A DNA stretch of 64,000 nucleotides, taken from contig JAHBVH010000005.1 of assembly GCA_019637645.1 (NCBI GenBank), positions 1-64,000 of the forward strand, given 5' to 3'. Positions 18,380-26,839 of the stretch are shown here, piece by piece; the first letter of the stretch is position 1; each line of letters begins with the position of its first letter. The position numbers and the translations under genes are program-made. The DNA is from Caldilineaceae bacterium. Its GTDB lineage: Bacteria; Chloroflexota; Anaerolineae; Caldilineales; Caldilineaceae. Under the pieces are notes generated by a model. It was given only the letters and a program-made list of their open reading frames with translations, was not told where the DNA came from and did no database searches.

Positions 18380-20311
18380 TTGAACGTGACAATCAAAAAT
18401 ATCGGCATCTTTGCCCACGTCGATGCGGGCAAGACGACCTTAACGGAACAATTGCTCTACCAAACGGGGGCTATCCGTCACTTGGGCCGCGTCGATCATG
18501 GCACCACCCAAACCGACAGTCTGGCCTTGGAGCGGGAGCGCGGCATCTCGATCATTTCCATGCCCACCTCCTATACCTATCAGGGGCAGAAGGTGAACAT
18601 TATTGACACGCCAGGCCACGTAGATTTTATCGCCGAGGTCGAGCGCTCCATGTTGGTCCTCGATGGCGCAATCTTGGTGATCTCGGCCAAGGAAGGGGTG
18701 CAGTCCCACACCAAGCTGCTCTTTAATGCGCTCAAGCGCATGGCCGTACCAACGTTATTGTTTGTCAACAAGGTTGACCGCATGGGGGTGGAGGTTGCCA
18801 AGGTCTTGGCCGAGATTCACAAACATCTAACCCCTGCGCTCTGTGTACTGCAAACGGTCTATGGGGAAGGCTCGAAACAGGCCCAAGTGCAAGCTGTGCC
18901 GCTGGAACCAACCGATGCATTGCTCGAACTCCTGGCCCAAGTGGATGAGGCAATCTTGGTCGATTATCTGGAAGGAGCCGCACTTTCCCAAGCGCGTCTG
19001 GGGCAGACGTTACAACAAGCCGTGGCCGCGCGCGTGCTCTACCCAGTCTTGTTTGGCAGCGCGCTCAATGGGATTGGCATTCCAGAAATGTTGGCTGGCA
19101 TCCAGCAATGGTTGCCAGCCTTTGAACCACTGGCGACCGACGAACCGAGTGGTGTTGTCTTCAAAATTATGCACCAACATGGCAAAAAAGGGCGCACCTG
19201 TGTGATCAAGCTCACGGCAGGGCAGGTGTTCTTGCGTGGCTTCATTGGGGCCGACCGCGTGACCGGTCTCTCGCGCTGGCAGCATGGTCAAGTGGAGGCT
19301 GTTCCTGTGTTGCAAGCTGGGGACATTGGCATGGTGATCGGCCTGCATCAGCTCAAGGTTGGTAACACCTTTGGGCAAGGCACGCATCACAAAGGCTTTG
19401 CGCTGGGTAAGCCTACGCTCAAGGTGAAGATCCAGGCGGAGCGTTTGCTGCAACGGCCAGAACTGCTCGAAGCGCTGACCGTGATGGCGGACAATGATCC
19501 CTATCTCTCCTATCAGCTTAACGAGTTCAACGACGACATCTATATCACTCTCTTTGGCTATGTGCAGATGGAGATTGTGCAGGAGATGCTCAAGCGTGAT
19601 TATGGCATCGAGAGCCACATGACGGACCCGATGACCATCTATATGGAGACGCCGTGCCAGATGGCCGAGGCCGCGGTGACCATGCACCAGGATGGGTTGC
19701 CCTATCATGCCGCGGTGGGGTTTCGCGTGGAGCCGCTGCCCAAAGGCAGTGGCATTGTCTATCGTTCGGCAGTGCCGACCGGCCACCTGCAACAGACCTT
19801 CCAGAATGCCGTCGCGGATGGGGTCTATGCCTATTTGGACCAGGGGCTCTATGGGTGGGAGCTGACCGACATGCAGATTACGCTGAACAGCTATGAATAT
19901 GACAGCGTCACGAGCACGCCCCGCGATTATCGCGAACTGAGCCCGTTGGTGCTTTTTGAGGCGTTGAAGAAAGCGGGGACCAAACTCCTCTGGCCGCTGG
20001 GTGACTATCGGCTTGTGGTCCCGACCCTGCATATGGGACGGGCGATGGCCGATCTACGGCAGATGAAGGCGACCATGGAAGAGCCTGTGCTAGAAGGCGA
20101 CCTCTGTACGCTGACGGGGATCATCCCTGTGGATCTTTGTCCTAACTACCAAATGGCGGTCCATCAATACACCAGTGGCATCGGCTACTTTGAGAGCAAG
20201 GTCACTGGCTATGCCGACGCCCCTGCTGAGATCACCAAAGAACGACCCCGCTTCAAGCGGGACCCAGCCAACCGCGGCACTTATTTATTAGGACTCGTGA
20301 AAACACCTTGA
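18380..20311 (+). CDS. TetM/TetO-type ribosomal protection GTPase
   Basis: 643 aa, close to the ~640 aa of TetM. This EF-G-like GTPase family dislodges tetracycline from the 30S A site. G1 is AHVDAGKT, G3 DTPGHVDF and G4 NKVDR, with the DHGTTQTDSLALERERGISI switch region, then domains II-V, including PYHAAVGFRVEPLPKGSG in domain IV and the GIGYFESKVTGY end. The start is TTG 18380, since GGGAG precedes it and TetM proteins begin at the equivalent point; an ATG at 18353 is possible. The gene sits behind a leader ORF and two terminators, as known for tet(M). Related chromosomal RPP-like factors exist, so actual tetracycline protection is unproven. Confidence 0.85.
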   Translation: MNVTIKNIGIFAHVDAGKTTLTEQLLYQTGAIRHLGRVDHGTTQTDSLALERERGISIISMPTSYTYQGQKVNIIDTPGHVDFIAEVERSMLVLDGAILVISAKEGVQSHTKLLFNALKRMAVPTLLFVNKVDRMGVEVAKVLAEIHKHLTPALCVLQTVYGEGSKQAQVQAVPLEPTDALLELLAQVDEAILVDYLEGAALSQARLGQTLQQAVAARVLYPVLFGSALNGIGIPEMLAGIQQWLPAFEPLATDEPSGVVFKIMHQHGKKGRTCVIKLTAGQVFLRGFIGADRVTGLSRWQHGQVEAVPVLQAGDIGMVIGLHQLKVGNTFGQGTHHKGFALGKPTLKVKIQAERLLQRPELLEALTVMADNDPYLSYQLNEFNDDIYITLFGYVQMEIVQEMLKRDYGIESHMTDPMTIYMETPCQMAEAAVTMHQDGLPYHAAVGFRVEPLPKGSGIVYRSAVPTGHLQQTFQNAVADGVYAYLDQGLYGWELTDMQITLNSYEYDSVTSTPRDYRELSPLVLFEALKKAGTKLLWPLGDYRLVVPTLHMGRAMADLRQMKATMEEPVLEGDLCTLTGIIPVDLCPNYQMAVHQYTSGIGYFESKVTGYADAPAEITKERPRFKRDPANRGTYLLGLVKTP

Positions 20312-20327
20312 ATAGCTAGGTGTGCCA

Positions 20328-20364
20328 CCATCGCTGCCAGTCTTTGCAACTGGTCAGCGATGGT
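20328..20364 (+). terminator. Terminator-like hairpin after the tet-like gene
   Basis: ACCATCGCTG (20328-20337) pairs with CAGCGATGGT (20355-20364), extended inward by CCAG/CTGG. No strong T-run follows. It also lies beyond the end of the convergent VapC-like gene. Confidence 0.55.
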
Positions 20365-20375
20365 TGGTTGCGTCT

Positions 20376-20798
20376 CTACTCTACACCCGCTATATCACCT
20401 ACAATAACGCTGAGGCCATCCGTGCGATACTGTTCAATTTTTCTATCTTGGGTAACGAAGGTATAGCCGTTTGCAATGGCTTGCCAAATGAGTAGGCGGT
20501 CAAAAGGATCTTTGTGGTCCGCTTTCTTGGGAAGTTGATAATAGGTGGCTAATAAATGATTCTCTAAAGCCGCAACTTCATAACCCGCTTCTAACAATTG
20601 TGCAAAGAGCTCATGTGGATTTGTATCGCCAAGTTCTAGCTTCCCTAAAGAATATTTGAGCGAAATTTCCCATAAATTGATGCCTGATATCAGTTTGGTA
20701 TCATGTTCGTTTTCCAAGAGTCCACGAACAAGTTCGTTGATTTTCTCTGGTTCAAAGAGCGACCAAAGAAGGTAGTGCGTATCAAGCAAATAGATCAT
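20376..20798 (-). CDS. PIN-domain toxin (VapC family)
   Basis: 140 aa. It starts with YLLDTHYLLWSL (first catalytic Asp), then NLWEISLKYSLGKL with the second acidic residue, KKADHKDPFDRLLIWQA with the DPFDRLL motif, and TFVTQDRKI with the last Asp. This subgroup usually cleaves tRNA or rRNA. Its ATG overlaps the antitoxin stop by four bases (ATGA). Both genes are AT-richer than their neighbours, as is common for acquired modules. Confidence 0.9.
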   Translation of the reverse strand: MIYLLDTHYLLWSLFEPEKINELVRGLLENEHDTKLISGINLWEISLKYSLGKLELGDTNPHELFAQLLEAGYEVAALENHLLATYYQLPKKADHKDPFDRLLIWQAIANGYTFVTQDRKIEQYRTDGLSVIVGDIAGVE

Positions 20799-21028
20799 AA
20801 ATCCAATAACTCTTCCTCTGTCATTTTGAAATCATCGTGAATTTTTAGGGCTTTATTTTGCAAAAGCCCAAGTCGAATCTTTTTGCTTTTATAAGATGCG
20901 TAAGGGATGAGGACAGCAATATTCTCTTTGCGCTTGCCATAGGTAATCAGTATCTCTTCTCCCGCGCGCACTTGCTCGATGATTTCTGAGAAATGAGTCT
21001 TGAACTCGCCAACCGGAAATGTTTTCAT
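20795..21028 (-). CDS. Phd/YefM-type antitoxin
   Basis: 77 aa from the ATG at 21028. The N-terminal MKTFPVGEFKTHFSEIIEQV and the EEILITYGKRKENIAVLIPY block are those of the Phd/YefM DNA-binding fold; the acidic, flexible C-terminus (DDFKMTEEELLDL) would wrap the toxin. It is the first gene of the pair. A perfect palindrome overlapping the promoter fits autoregulation. Confidence 0.85.
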   Translation of the reverse strand: MKTFPVGEFKTHFSEIIEQVRAGEEILITYGKRKENIAVLIPYASYKSKKIRLGLLQNKALKIHDDFKMTEEELLDL

Positions 21029-21034
21029 AGCGAT

Positions 21035-21067
21035 AGTATAAAACAATTCTTGACAACTTGTCAAGAA
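21035..21067 (-). promoter_or_regulatory. Toxin-antitoxin promoter and operator
   Basis: On the minus strand TTGACA (21064-21059) and TATACT (21040-21035) are separated by 18 bp. The perfect palindrome TTCTTGACAA-C-TTGTCAAGAA (21047-21067) covers the -35 box, the position expected for repression by the antitoxin complex. Confidence 0.75.
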
Positions 21068-21119
21068 AATCGTCGATCGTATACATACAGACTACACGGC
21101 TTTTCCTGGCTAGCGATGA

Positions 21120-21125
21120 TATAAT
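21120..21125 (+). promoter_or_regulatory. -10 box of the MalT-like gene (leaderless)
   Basis: TATAAT ends six bases before the ATG at 21132, with no Shine-Dalgarno between. Transcription would begin at or next to the start codon. No convincing -35 box is seen 17 bp upstream. Confidence 0.5.
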
Positions 21126-21131
21126 AGCGCT

Positions 21132-23903
21132 ATGCCCACACCCATTCTCGCTACCAAGCTCTATCGTCCACCGCTGCGGCCAACACTCGTGCGCCGACCG
21201 CGCCTTTTGGCGCGCTTGAACACGGGCCTCCCGCGCAAATTGACCCTGATCTCGGCCCCTGCTGGCTTTGGCAAAACGACCCTCGTGAGCGAATGGATCA
21301 CTCAAGCGGCAGAAGCCACGAAGCCGCTTCCGCCTCCCCGTGTTGCCTGGCTCTCCCTCGACGAAGGGGATAGCGATCCCGTCCGCTTCTTGGTCTATTG
21401 GGTGGCGGCTCTCCAAAGTGTGCTGCCCAGCGTTGGTCAAGGAGTGGCGAATGCACTCCAGTCACCGCCGCCGCCGCCGCCATCCACCCTTTTGACCACG
21501 CTCCTCAATGAGATCACAACCGCAGTGGCACCCAGCACCGGCGAGCGGATCATCTTGGTATTGGATGACTATCATCGCCTAGAGGATGGGGCAGTGGACC
21601 CACTTTTAACCTTCCTGCTGGACTATTTACCGCCACAGTTGCACTTGGTCATCGCCACTCGCGAGGATCCCCCGTTGCCCCTGGCTCGCCTACGGGCGCG
21701 CGGCCAGTTAACCGAAGTGCGCGCCGCCGATCTGCGCTTTACCCCTGCCGAAGCGGCGGATTTTCTCAACCAAGCCATGGGCTTAGCGCTTACAACGGCG
21801 GAAGTGACAGCCTTGGAAGCCCGCACCGAAGGCTGGATTGCCGGTCTCCAATTAGCCGCACTCTCGTTACAAGGCCAAGAGCCACGCACCGTTGCTAGTT
21901 TTATCCAATCGTTTAGCGGCAGCCACCGTTTTGTCATGGACTATTTGGTGGAAGAAGTGCTCCAGCAGCAACCAACTGCTGTGCAACATTTTCTCTTGCG
22001 CACCGCCATCCTCGAGCGCTTCTGTGGCCCCCTTTGTGACGCGGTCCTTAACATGGGGGAAAAATGGGGGATGAACACGGCGTCCTCTGATTCCGTGTTC
22101 GTCCCCCATCCTTCCTCCCCCATCCTTGCCTACCTGGAACAGGCCAACCTTTTCATCATTCCCTTGGACAACGAGCGGCGTTGGTATCGGTACCATCATC
22201 TCTTTGCCGAGCTGTTGCGTCAGCGCCTCCAGCAAAGTATTACCAATGGGACGAGCAGAGAAAGCGTTGCTGAATACCATTTGCGTGCGAGTGATTGGTA
22301 TGCGGCCAACGGGTTTGCCATCGATGCCTTTCAGCATGCTGTGGCGGCCCAGGATGTGGATCGCGCGGCGCGGTTGGTAGAAGGTGACGGGATGCCCTTG
22401 CATTTTCGCGGGGCGCAATTGCCGATCCTCAAGTGGTTAGCATCACTGCCTACAACGGTATTGGATGCTAAGCCAGCCCTCTGGGTCATCTATGCGTCGG
22501 CCCTGCTCTTTGCCGGTAAAAACAGTGATATTGAACAGAAGTTGCAAGCGGCTGAAGCGGCACTGAGTCATTTTCCCGCCGATCCCGTTCACCGTGATCT
22601 GCGCGGCCATGTGGCTTCGATCCGCGCTTTTCTGGCAATTGCCCAAAATCAGGCGGAGGTCATTGCCGCCCAATCCCAGCGCGCACTGGACTACTTACTG
22701 CCAGAGAATCTGGCCGTGCGCACCGCGGCTACTTGGTCACTTGGCTATGCCTACCAACTTCAAGGCCAGTGGGCAGCGGCCAAGCAGACCCATCGCGCCG
22801 CGATTGCCATTAGCCAGTCGATTGGGCATACCATTATTCAGCTTTCTGCTTCAATCGGCTTAGGGCAGATCCAGGAAGCCGAAAATCAACTGGCCGCGGC
22901 GGCGGCGGCCTATCAAAGCGCGATTCAGGTCGCTGGTGATCCACCTCTGCTGGTGGCCTGTGAAGCCTATTTAGGGCTAGGCCGCGTTCTCTATGCCTGG
23001 AACGACCTGGCTGCGGCACAGCAAGCTATTCAACAGGCACTTCAACTGGCCAGCCAAATTGAGCTGATCAGCACTTGGGCGGCTTGCCAAGTCTGGCTGG
23101 CCCGCCTACAGCTAGCCGCTGGGAATCTAACCGGCGCGCTGGCACTCCTTGCCGAGGCGGAAACCTTTGTCCAGCAACATCACTTTATAGAACAACGCCG
23201 GGCGATTATCACCACACAAGTACGTGTTCTTCTGCAACAGGGCAAGGTGAATGAAGCTGCTCAACGGGTGCAAGCGCAAGATCTGCCGTTGAGTCAGGCG
23301 CGTGTCGCGTTAGCCCAAGGCGATCCAACCACCGCACTGGCTCTGCTTGTTGCCCAACGCCAAGCACCCCTGCCCGCTCAACCCTTTGCCGAAGCGCTCG
23401 AAGCCATGCTGCTCCAAGTGCTTGCCTATCAGCGGCAAGGTCTAACGCAAATGGCCTTGGATCTGCTCAACAACGCGCTGACGCAGGCTGTGCCAAGCGG
23501 CATCATCCGCCCCTTTGTGGACGAGGGCCAACCTATGCATATCCTGTGCCGAAGGATGCAAGAGGAAGGCGGAGGGATGAAGGATTACCTGGAGCAAATC
23601 CTCGCCGCCTTTGCGTCATGTCCAGATGCTCACGCTGCTGTCGCCGTGGAACAGTCACCCGCTACCCTGCAGCCTGCCGCTTTCATCCCACAGCCATCCC
23701 TCGACCCCCTCAGTGAGCGGGAACTTGAAGTTCTCCACCTCATTGCTCAGGGGCTCTCCAATCAAGCGATTGGTGATCGCCTTTTCCTCGCCCTGGATAC
23801 AGTCAAAGGGCACAACCGCCGGATCTTTGCCAAACTCCAAGTACAACGGCGTACTGAAGCGGTCGCCAAAGCTAGGGAGCTGAAGCTGATTCGTGAAGCG
23901 TGA
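21132..23903 (+). CDS. MalT-like LuxR-family STAND ATPase regulator
   Basis: 923 aa. It opens with TKLYRPPLRPTLVRRPRLL, the usual start of MalT-like regulators. The NTPase has Walker A SAPAGFGKTTLV (about 39-50) and Walker B IILVLDDYHRL (about 140-150), then a winged-helix part. TPR-like helices (about 400-800) form the sensing arm. A C-terminal LuxR helix-turn-helix (LSERELEVLHLIAQGLSNQA ... VKGHNRRIFAKLQ) binds DNA. In MalT, ATP and inducer binding cause assembly and activation. There are no obvious target genes other than the oxidoreductase group downstream, which is separated by tandem repeats. Confidence 0.9.
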   Translation: MPTPILATKLYRPPLRPTLVRRPRLLARLNTGLPRKLTLISAPAGFGKTTLVSEWITQAAEATKPLPPPRVAWLSLDEGDSDPVRFLVYWVAALQSVLPSVGQGVANALQSPPPPPPSTLLTTLLNEITTAVAPSTGERIILVLDDYHRLEDGAVDPLLTFLLDYLPPQLHLVIATREDPPLPLARLRARGQLTEVRAADLRFTPAEAADFLNQAMGLALTTAEVTALEARTEGWIAGLQLAALSLQGQEPRTVASFIQSFSGSHRFVMDYLVEEVLQQQPTAVQHFLLRTAILERFCGPLCDAVLNMGEKWGMNTASSDSVFVPHPSSPILAYLEQANLFIIPLDNERRWYRYHHLFAELLRQRLQQSITNGTSRESVAEYHLRASDWYAANGFAIDAFQHAVAAQDVDRAARLVEGDGMPLHFRGAQLPILKWLASLPTTVLDAKPALWVIYASALLFAGKNSDIEQKLQAAEAALSHFPADPVHRDLRGHVASIRAFLAIAQNQAEVIAAQSQRALDYLLPENLAVRTAATWSLGYAYQLQGQWAAAKQTHRAAIAISQSIGHTIIQLSASIGLGQIQEAENQLAAAAAAYQSAIQVAGDPPLLVACEAYLGLGRVLYAWNDLAAAQQAIQQALQLASQIELISTWAACQVWLARLQLAAGNLTGALALLAEAETFVQQHHFIEQRRAIITTQVRVLLQQGKVNEAAQRVQAQDLPLSQARVALAQGDPTTALALLVAQRQAPLPAQPFAEALEAMLLQVLAYQRQGLTQMALDLLNNALTQAVPSGIIRPFVDEGQPMHILCRRMQEEGGGMKDYLEQILAAFASCPDAHAAVAVEQSPATLQPAAFIPQPSLDPLSERELEVLHLIAQGLSNQAIGDRLFLALDTVKGHNRRIFAKLQVQRRTEAVAKARELKLIREA

Positions 23904-23954
23904 TGCGGGCTTGCGCACTAGGCTGCATGGGCCATAGAACAACATCACACGCCA

Positions 23955-24028
23955 AATAACACCCTACAATAACACCCTACAATAACACCCTACAATAACA
24001 CCCTACAATAACACCCTACAATAACACC
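23955..24028. repeat. 13-bp tandem repeat array
   Basis: Five perfect copies of AATAACACCCTAC (23955-24019) and a 9-base partial copy lie between the MalT-like gene and the small ORF at 24117. The unit is 13 bp, so it shifts helical phase. Copy number may vary between strains. Only short flanks (23904-23954 and 24029-24116) remain, without a gene. Confidence 0.9.
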
Positions 24029-24116
24029 AAAGTGTCTATACAGCACCCCTGCCTTACCTCTATACTGTTGCTATCGTATGCAAGGGCGTCAAACGCCATA
24101 TGGATAGGGGGACACA

Positions 24117-24368
24117 ATGACCGACCAAGCCGCCACCGACCGGGAGCCACCGCGCACCTATCAACTGCGTCTCCAAGGGCAGTTAGGGGTCCAATGGGCG
24201 ACCTGGTTTGATGGTCTCGCTATTAGCCACACGGCCACTGGCGATACCCTGCTCACCGGCTTGGTTGCGGATCAAGCCGCGCTCTATGGTTTATTGCGCA
24301 AAGTACGCGATCTGGGTCTGCCCTTGCTGGCCTGTATCTGTTTAGATCTCAATGGAGAAGCCAAATGA
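24117..24368 (+). CDS. Small conserved-looking protein upstream of a dehydrogenase
   Basis: 83 aa, no named domain recognised. It has the pattern YQLRLQGQLGVQWATWFDGL followed by GDTLLTGLVADQAALYGLLRK and a hydrophobic end, resembling small proteins found beside MDR oxidoreductases in related genomes (recollection, not checked). Its stop overlaps the start of the next gene (ATGA), so the two are translationally coupled, which supports its being real. GGGGG precedes the ATG. Confidence 0.65.
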   Translation: MTDQAATDREPPRTYQLRLQGQLGVQWATWFDGLAISHTATGDTLLTGLVADQAALYGLLRKVRDLGLPLLACICLDLNGEAK

Positions 24369-25333
24369 AAGCAATTCTCTTTCCTTCTTATGGTCCACCA
24401 GAGCGATTGGTGCTCCAAACCGTGGCAAAGCCCGCGCCGACCGCCGAGCAAGTGCTGGTCAAAATTGTGGCAGCGGCGGCCAATCCCGCGGATTGGCACC
24501 GAATGCGCGCCGATCCCTGGGTTGTGCGTTTGAGCGATGGCCTGCGCAAGCCCAAAGATCCCCGGCTTGGCGCGGATATTGCCGGGCGGGTTGAGGCAGT
24601 GGGCGCGGCGGTCACTCGCTTCAAGCCAGGGGATGAAGTCTTTGGTGAGGTGGGTGCTGGCGGGTTTGCCGAGTATCTCTGTGTCAAAGAAAGTGCCTTG
24701 GCACCGAAACCGGCTTCGCTCTCCTTTGCCGAAGTGGCCGCGGTGCCAGTGGCGGGCTTGACGGCCCTCCAGGGACTGCGCGACCATGGCAAGATCCAGC
24801 CCGGTCAGCAGGTGTTGATCAATGGCGCATCGGGCGGGGTGGGGACCTATGCCGTCCAATTGGCGAAATACTTTGGTGCAACAGTGACCGCCGTGTGCAG
24901 CACGCGCAATCTGGAACTGGTGCGTACGCTGGGGGCTGATCAGGTGGTCGATTATACCCAAACCGATTTTACCCGCGCCGGTCAACGCTACGATTTGATC
25001 TTGGATGCGATTGGCAACTATGGCGTAGCCGACTATCGCCGAGCCTTAACCCCGCAAGGTCGCTGTGCAATTGCCGGTTTTACTTCGTTGACCCGCCTGA
25101 TCAGCGTGGCGCTGTTGGGGACCTGGGGCGGCCAGCCCGCCGCGAATTTTCTAGCCCAGCCCACTCAGGCCGATCTGCTAGTGCTCAAAGATCTGCTCGA
25201 AACCGGCAAGATTATCTCCGTCATTGACCGCACCTATTCGCTAGCCCAAACTGCTGAGGCGATCCGTTATCTGGAGACTGGGCGAGCGCGTGGCAAAGTG
25301 ATTATCAACGTCACTGCAAGTGAGCCAGCCTAA
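24365..25333 (+). CDS. NAD(P)-dependent medium-chain alcohol dehydrogenase / quinone reductase
   Basis: 322 aa, zinc-free MDR. GroES-like N-terminal domain (ILFPSYGPPERLVLQ ... GADIAGRVEAVG) and Rossmann domain with the NADPH loop INGASGGVGTYAVQLAK (about 157-173), then LGADQVVDYT. The structural-zinc cysteine cluster is absent, as in QOR-type quinone or enone reductases. It ends in VIDRTYSLAQTAEAIRY, a family feature. The next gene is a close paralogue and a third copy has decayed, so the cluster grew by duplication. Confidence 0.85.
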   Translation: MKAILFPSYGPPERLVLQTVAKPAPTAEQVLVKIVAAAANPADWHRMRADPWVVRLSDGLRKPKDPRLGADIAGRVEAVGAAVTRFKPGDEVFGEVGAGGFAEYLCVKESALAPKPASLSFAEVAAVPVAGLTALQGLRDHGKIQPGQQVLINGASGGVGTYAVQLAKYFGATVTAVCSTRNLELVRTLGADQVVDYTQTDFTRAGQRYDLILDAIGNYGVADYRRALTPQGRCAIAGFTSLTRLISVALLGTWGGQPAANFLAQPTQADLLVLKDLLETGKIISVIDRTYSLAQTAEAIRYLETGRARGKVIINVTASEPA

Positions 25334-25369
25334 GCATGCCTGTAGTGTAGTCATCCAGGAGGAGAAACT

Positions 25370-26365
25370 ATGAAAGCCATTGTCTACACCGAATATGGGC
25401 CGCCAGAGGTGTTGCACTTGGCCGAGGTTGCCAAGCCGACGCCCAAGGAAAATGAAATTCTGATCCGTGTCCACGCGGCACCAGTCAACTATGGTGATAC
25501 CCTTGCCCGGAACTTTGCCAATGTCACTGCTCGCGACTTTAACATGCCTGCTCCCCTGTGGCTGCTGGCCCGGCTAGCCTTTGGCTTCCGCCAACCGAAA
25601 AAGCCGATCTTGGGCAGCGAGTTAGCTGGCGAAATTGAAGCGGTCGGCAAGGCCGTGACCCAATTTAGGCCCGGCGACCAAGTCTTTGCCTACAGCGGTA
25701 TGAACATGGGGGCCTATGCCGAGTATCTCTGCCTGCCTGCCACTGGGATGGTGGCCCACAAACCGGCAAACTTGAGCTATGCCGAAGCCGCTGCGTTGCC
25801 CTATGGTGGGATCATGGCGCTAGCTCTGTTGCGCAAGGCCAATCTGCAACCAGGGCAAAAGGTGTTGATCAATGGCGCATCGGGGGGGATTGGGGTGTTG
25901 GCGGTGCAAATTGCCAAACATTGGGGTGCCCATGTGACGGGCGTCTGTAGCACGCTGCGCGTCGATTATGTCAAAACATTGGGGGCCGACCAGGTGCTGG
26001 ATTACACCCAAACCGATTTTACCCAAAGCCAGGAACGGTATGATCTGGTTTTTGATATTCTAGGGCGTAGCTCCTTTGCGCGCTGCCGCCGCGTGCTCCA
26101 GCCCAATGGGATCTATCTGCTGGCGAGCTTCAAAAGTGACAAACTATTGCAGATGCTGGCGACTGCGTGGCGTGGCGGGCAGAAGGTTATCTGTGCCTTT
26201 GCCAACGAGCAGGTGGCTGATCTCGTCTGCTTGAAAGAACTCGCTGAAGCCGGTCAAGTCAGAACGATCGTGGACCGCTGCTATCCCCTCGCCGCGGCCG
26301 CTGCTGCCCATCGCTATTATGCAACTGGTCAGAAAGCTGGTCATGTGCTGATCACCATGACATAA
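25370..26365 (+). CDS. NAD(P)-dependent medium-chain dehydrogenase, second copy
   Basis: 331 aa and clearly paralogous to the gene before it: start IVYTEYGPPEVLHLAEV, the identical coenzyme loop INGASGGIGVLAVQIAK, and the same LGADQVLDYTQTDFTQ. Zinc-binding cysteines are again absent. AGGAGGAG stands eight bases before the ATG. It lies 36 bp downstream of the first copy, probably in the same transcript. The substrate is probably an enone, quinone or aldehyde; nothing in the sequence decides. Confidence 0.85.
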   Translation: MKAIVYTEYGPPEVLHLAEVAKPTPKENEILIRVHAAPVNYGDTLARNFANVTARDFNMPAPLWLLARLAFGFRQPKKPILGSELAGEIEAVGKAVTQFRPGDQVFAYSGMNMGAYAEYLCLPATGMVAHKPANLSYAEAAALPYGGIMALALLRKANLQPGQKVLINGASGGIGVLAVQIAKHWGAHVTGVCSTLRVDYVKTLGADQVLDYTQTDFTQSQERYDLVFDILGRSSFARCRRVLQPNGIYLLASFKSDKLLQMLATAWRGGQKVICAFANEQVADLVCLKELAEAGQVRTIVDRCYPLAAAAAAHRYYATGQKAGHVLITMT

Positions 26366-26396
26366 CCAGGAAAAATCTAAGGAGAAAGCCTTGCTC

Positions 26397-26747
26397 ATGA
26401 GCCAGATGAACGTCGTTATGTGGACCCAATATGGTCCGCCTGCTGTGCTCTAATGGGGTACCGTGCCCAAACCGTTGAAAGCCAAGGGGCGTTACATCTT
26501 GGGCAACCCCAATTTGTGGGCGATGCTGAGGGCAACCTGGGCCAACTGAACGACGGACAAGCAAGTTTGTTTTAACATGGCCGATTATCAACTCGACGAC
26601 CTGCACTTTCTCCGCGCCCAAGCCGAAGCGGGCACGATCAAAGCCGTGATTGACCGTACCTATCCGTTGGCCCAAACAGCAGATGCGCACCGCTATGTGG
26701 CGACAGGGCAGAAAATGGGCAACGTGATCATCAGCGTACAAGATTAA
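26397..26747 (+). pseudogene. Third medium-chain dehydrogenase copy, internally deleted
   Basis: An AAGGAGA-preceded ATG at 26397 starts MNVVMWTQYGPPAVL, matching the N-termini of the two upstream dehydrogenases, and then stops at a TAA. About 100 bp later, in another frame, come LHFLRAQAEAG and VIDRTYPLAQTADAHRY ... NVIISVQD, the C-terminus of the same family, ending at 26747. The Rossmann core, some 650 bp, is gone. This is a tandem duplicate lost by internal deletion. The rest of 26366-26839 holds nothing else. Confidence 0.85.
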
Positions 26748-26839
26748 ACACCAGATCATGCGCCCAAACCTCATTACAATGGGACCGACACGCCAACATG
26801 CCGGTCCCATGCTTATCATCTCCCATTACCCGACTGGTT

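Noticed and set aside
19010..20032. 340-codon open frame antisense to the TetM-type gene
   Set aside because: Histidine- and glutamine-rich translation typical of the antisense of a GC-rich gene; no family, no ribosome-binding site.
23955..24028. CRISPR-like array
   Set aside because: The 13-bp units are directly adjacent with no spacers and no cas genes are present; it is a simple tandem repeat.
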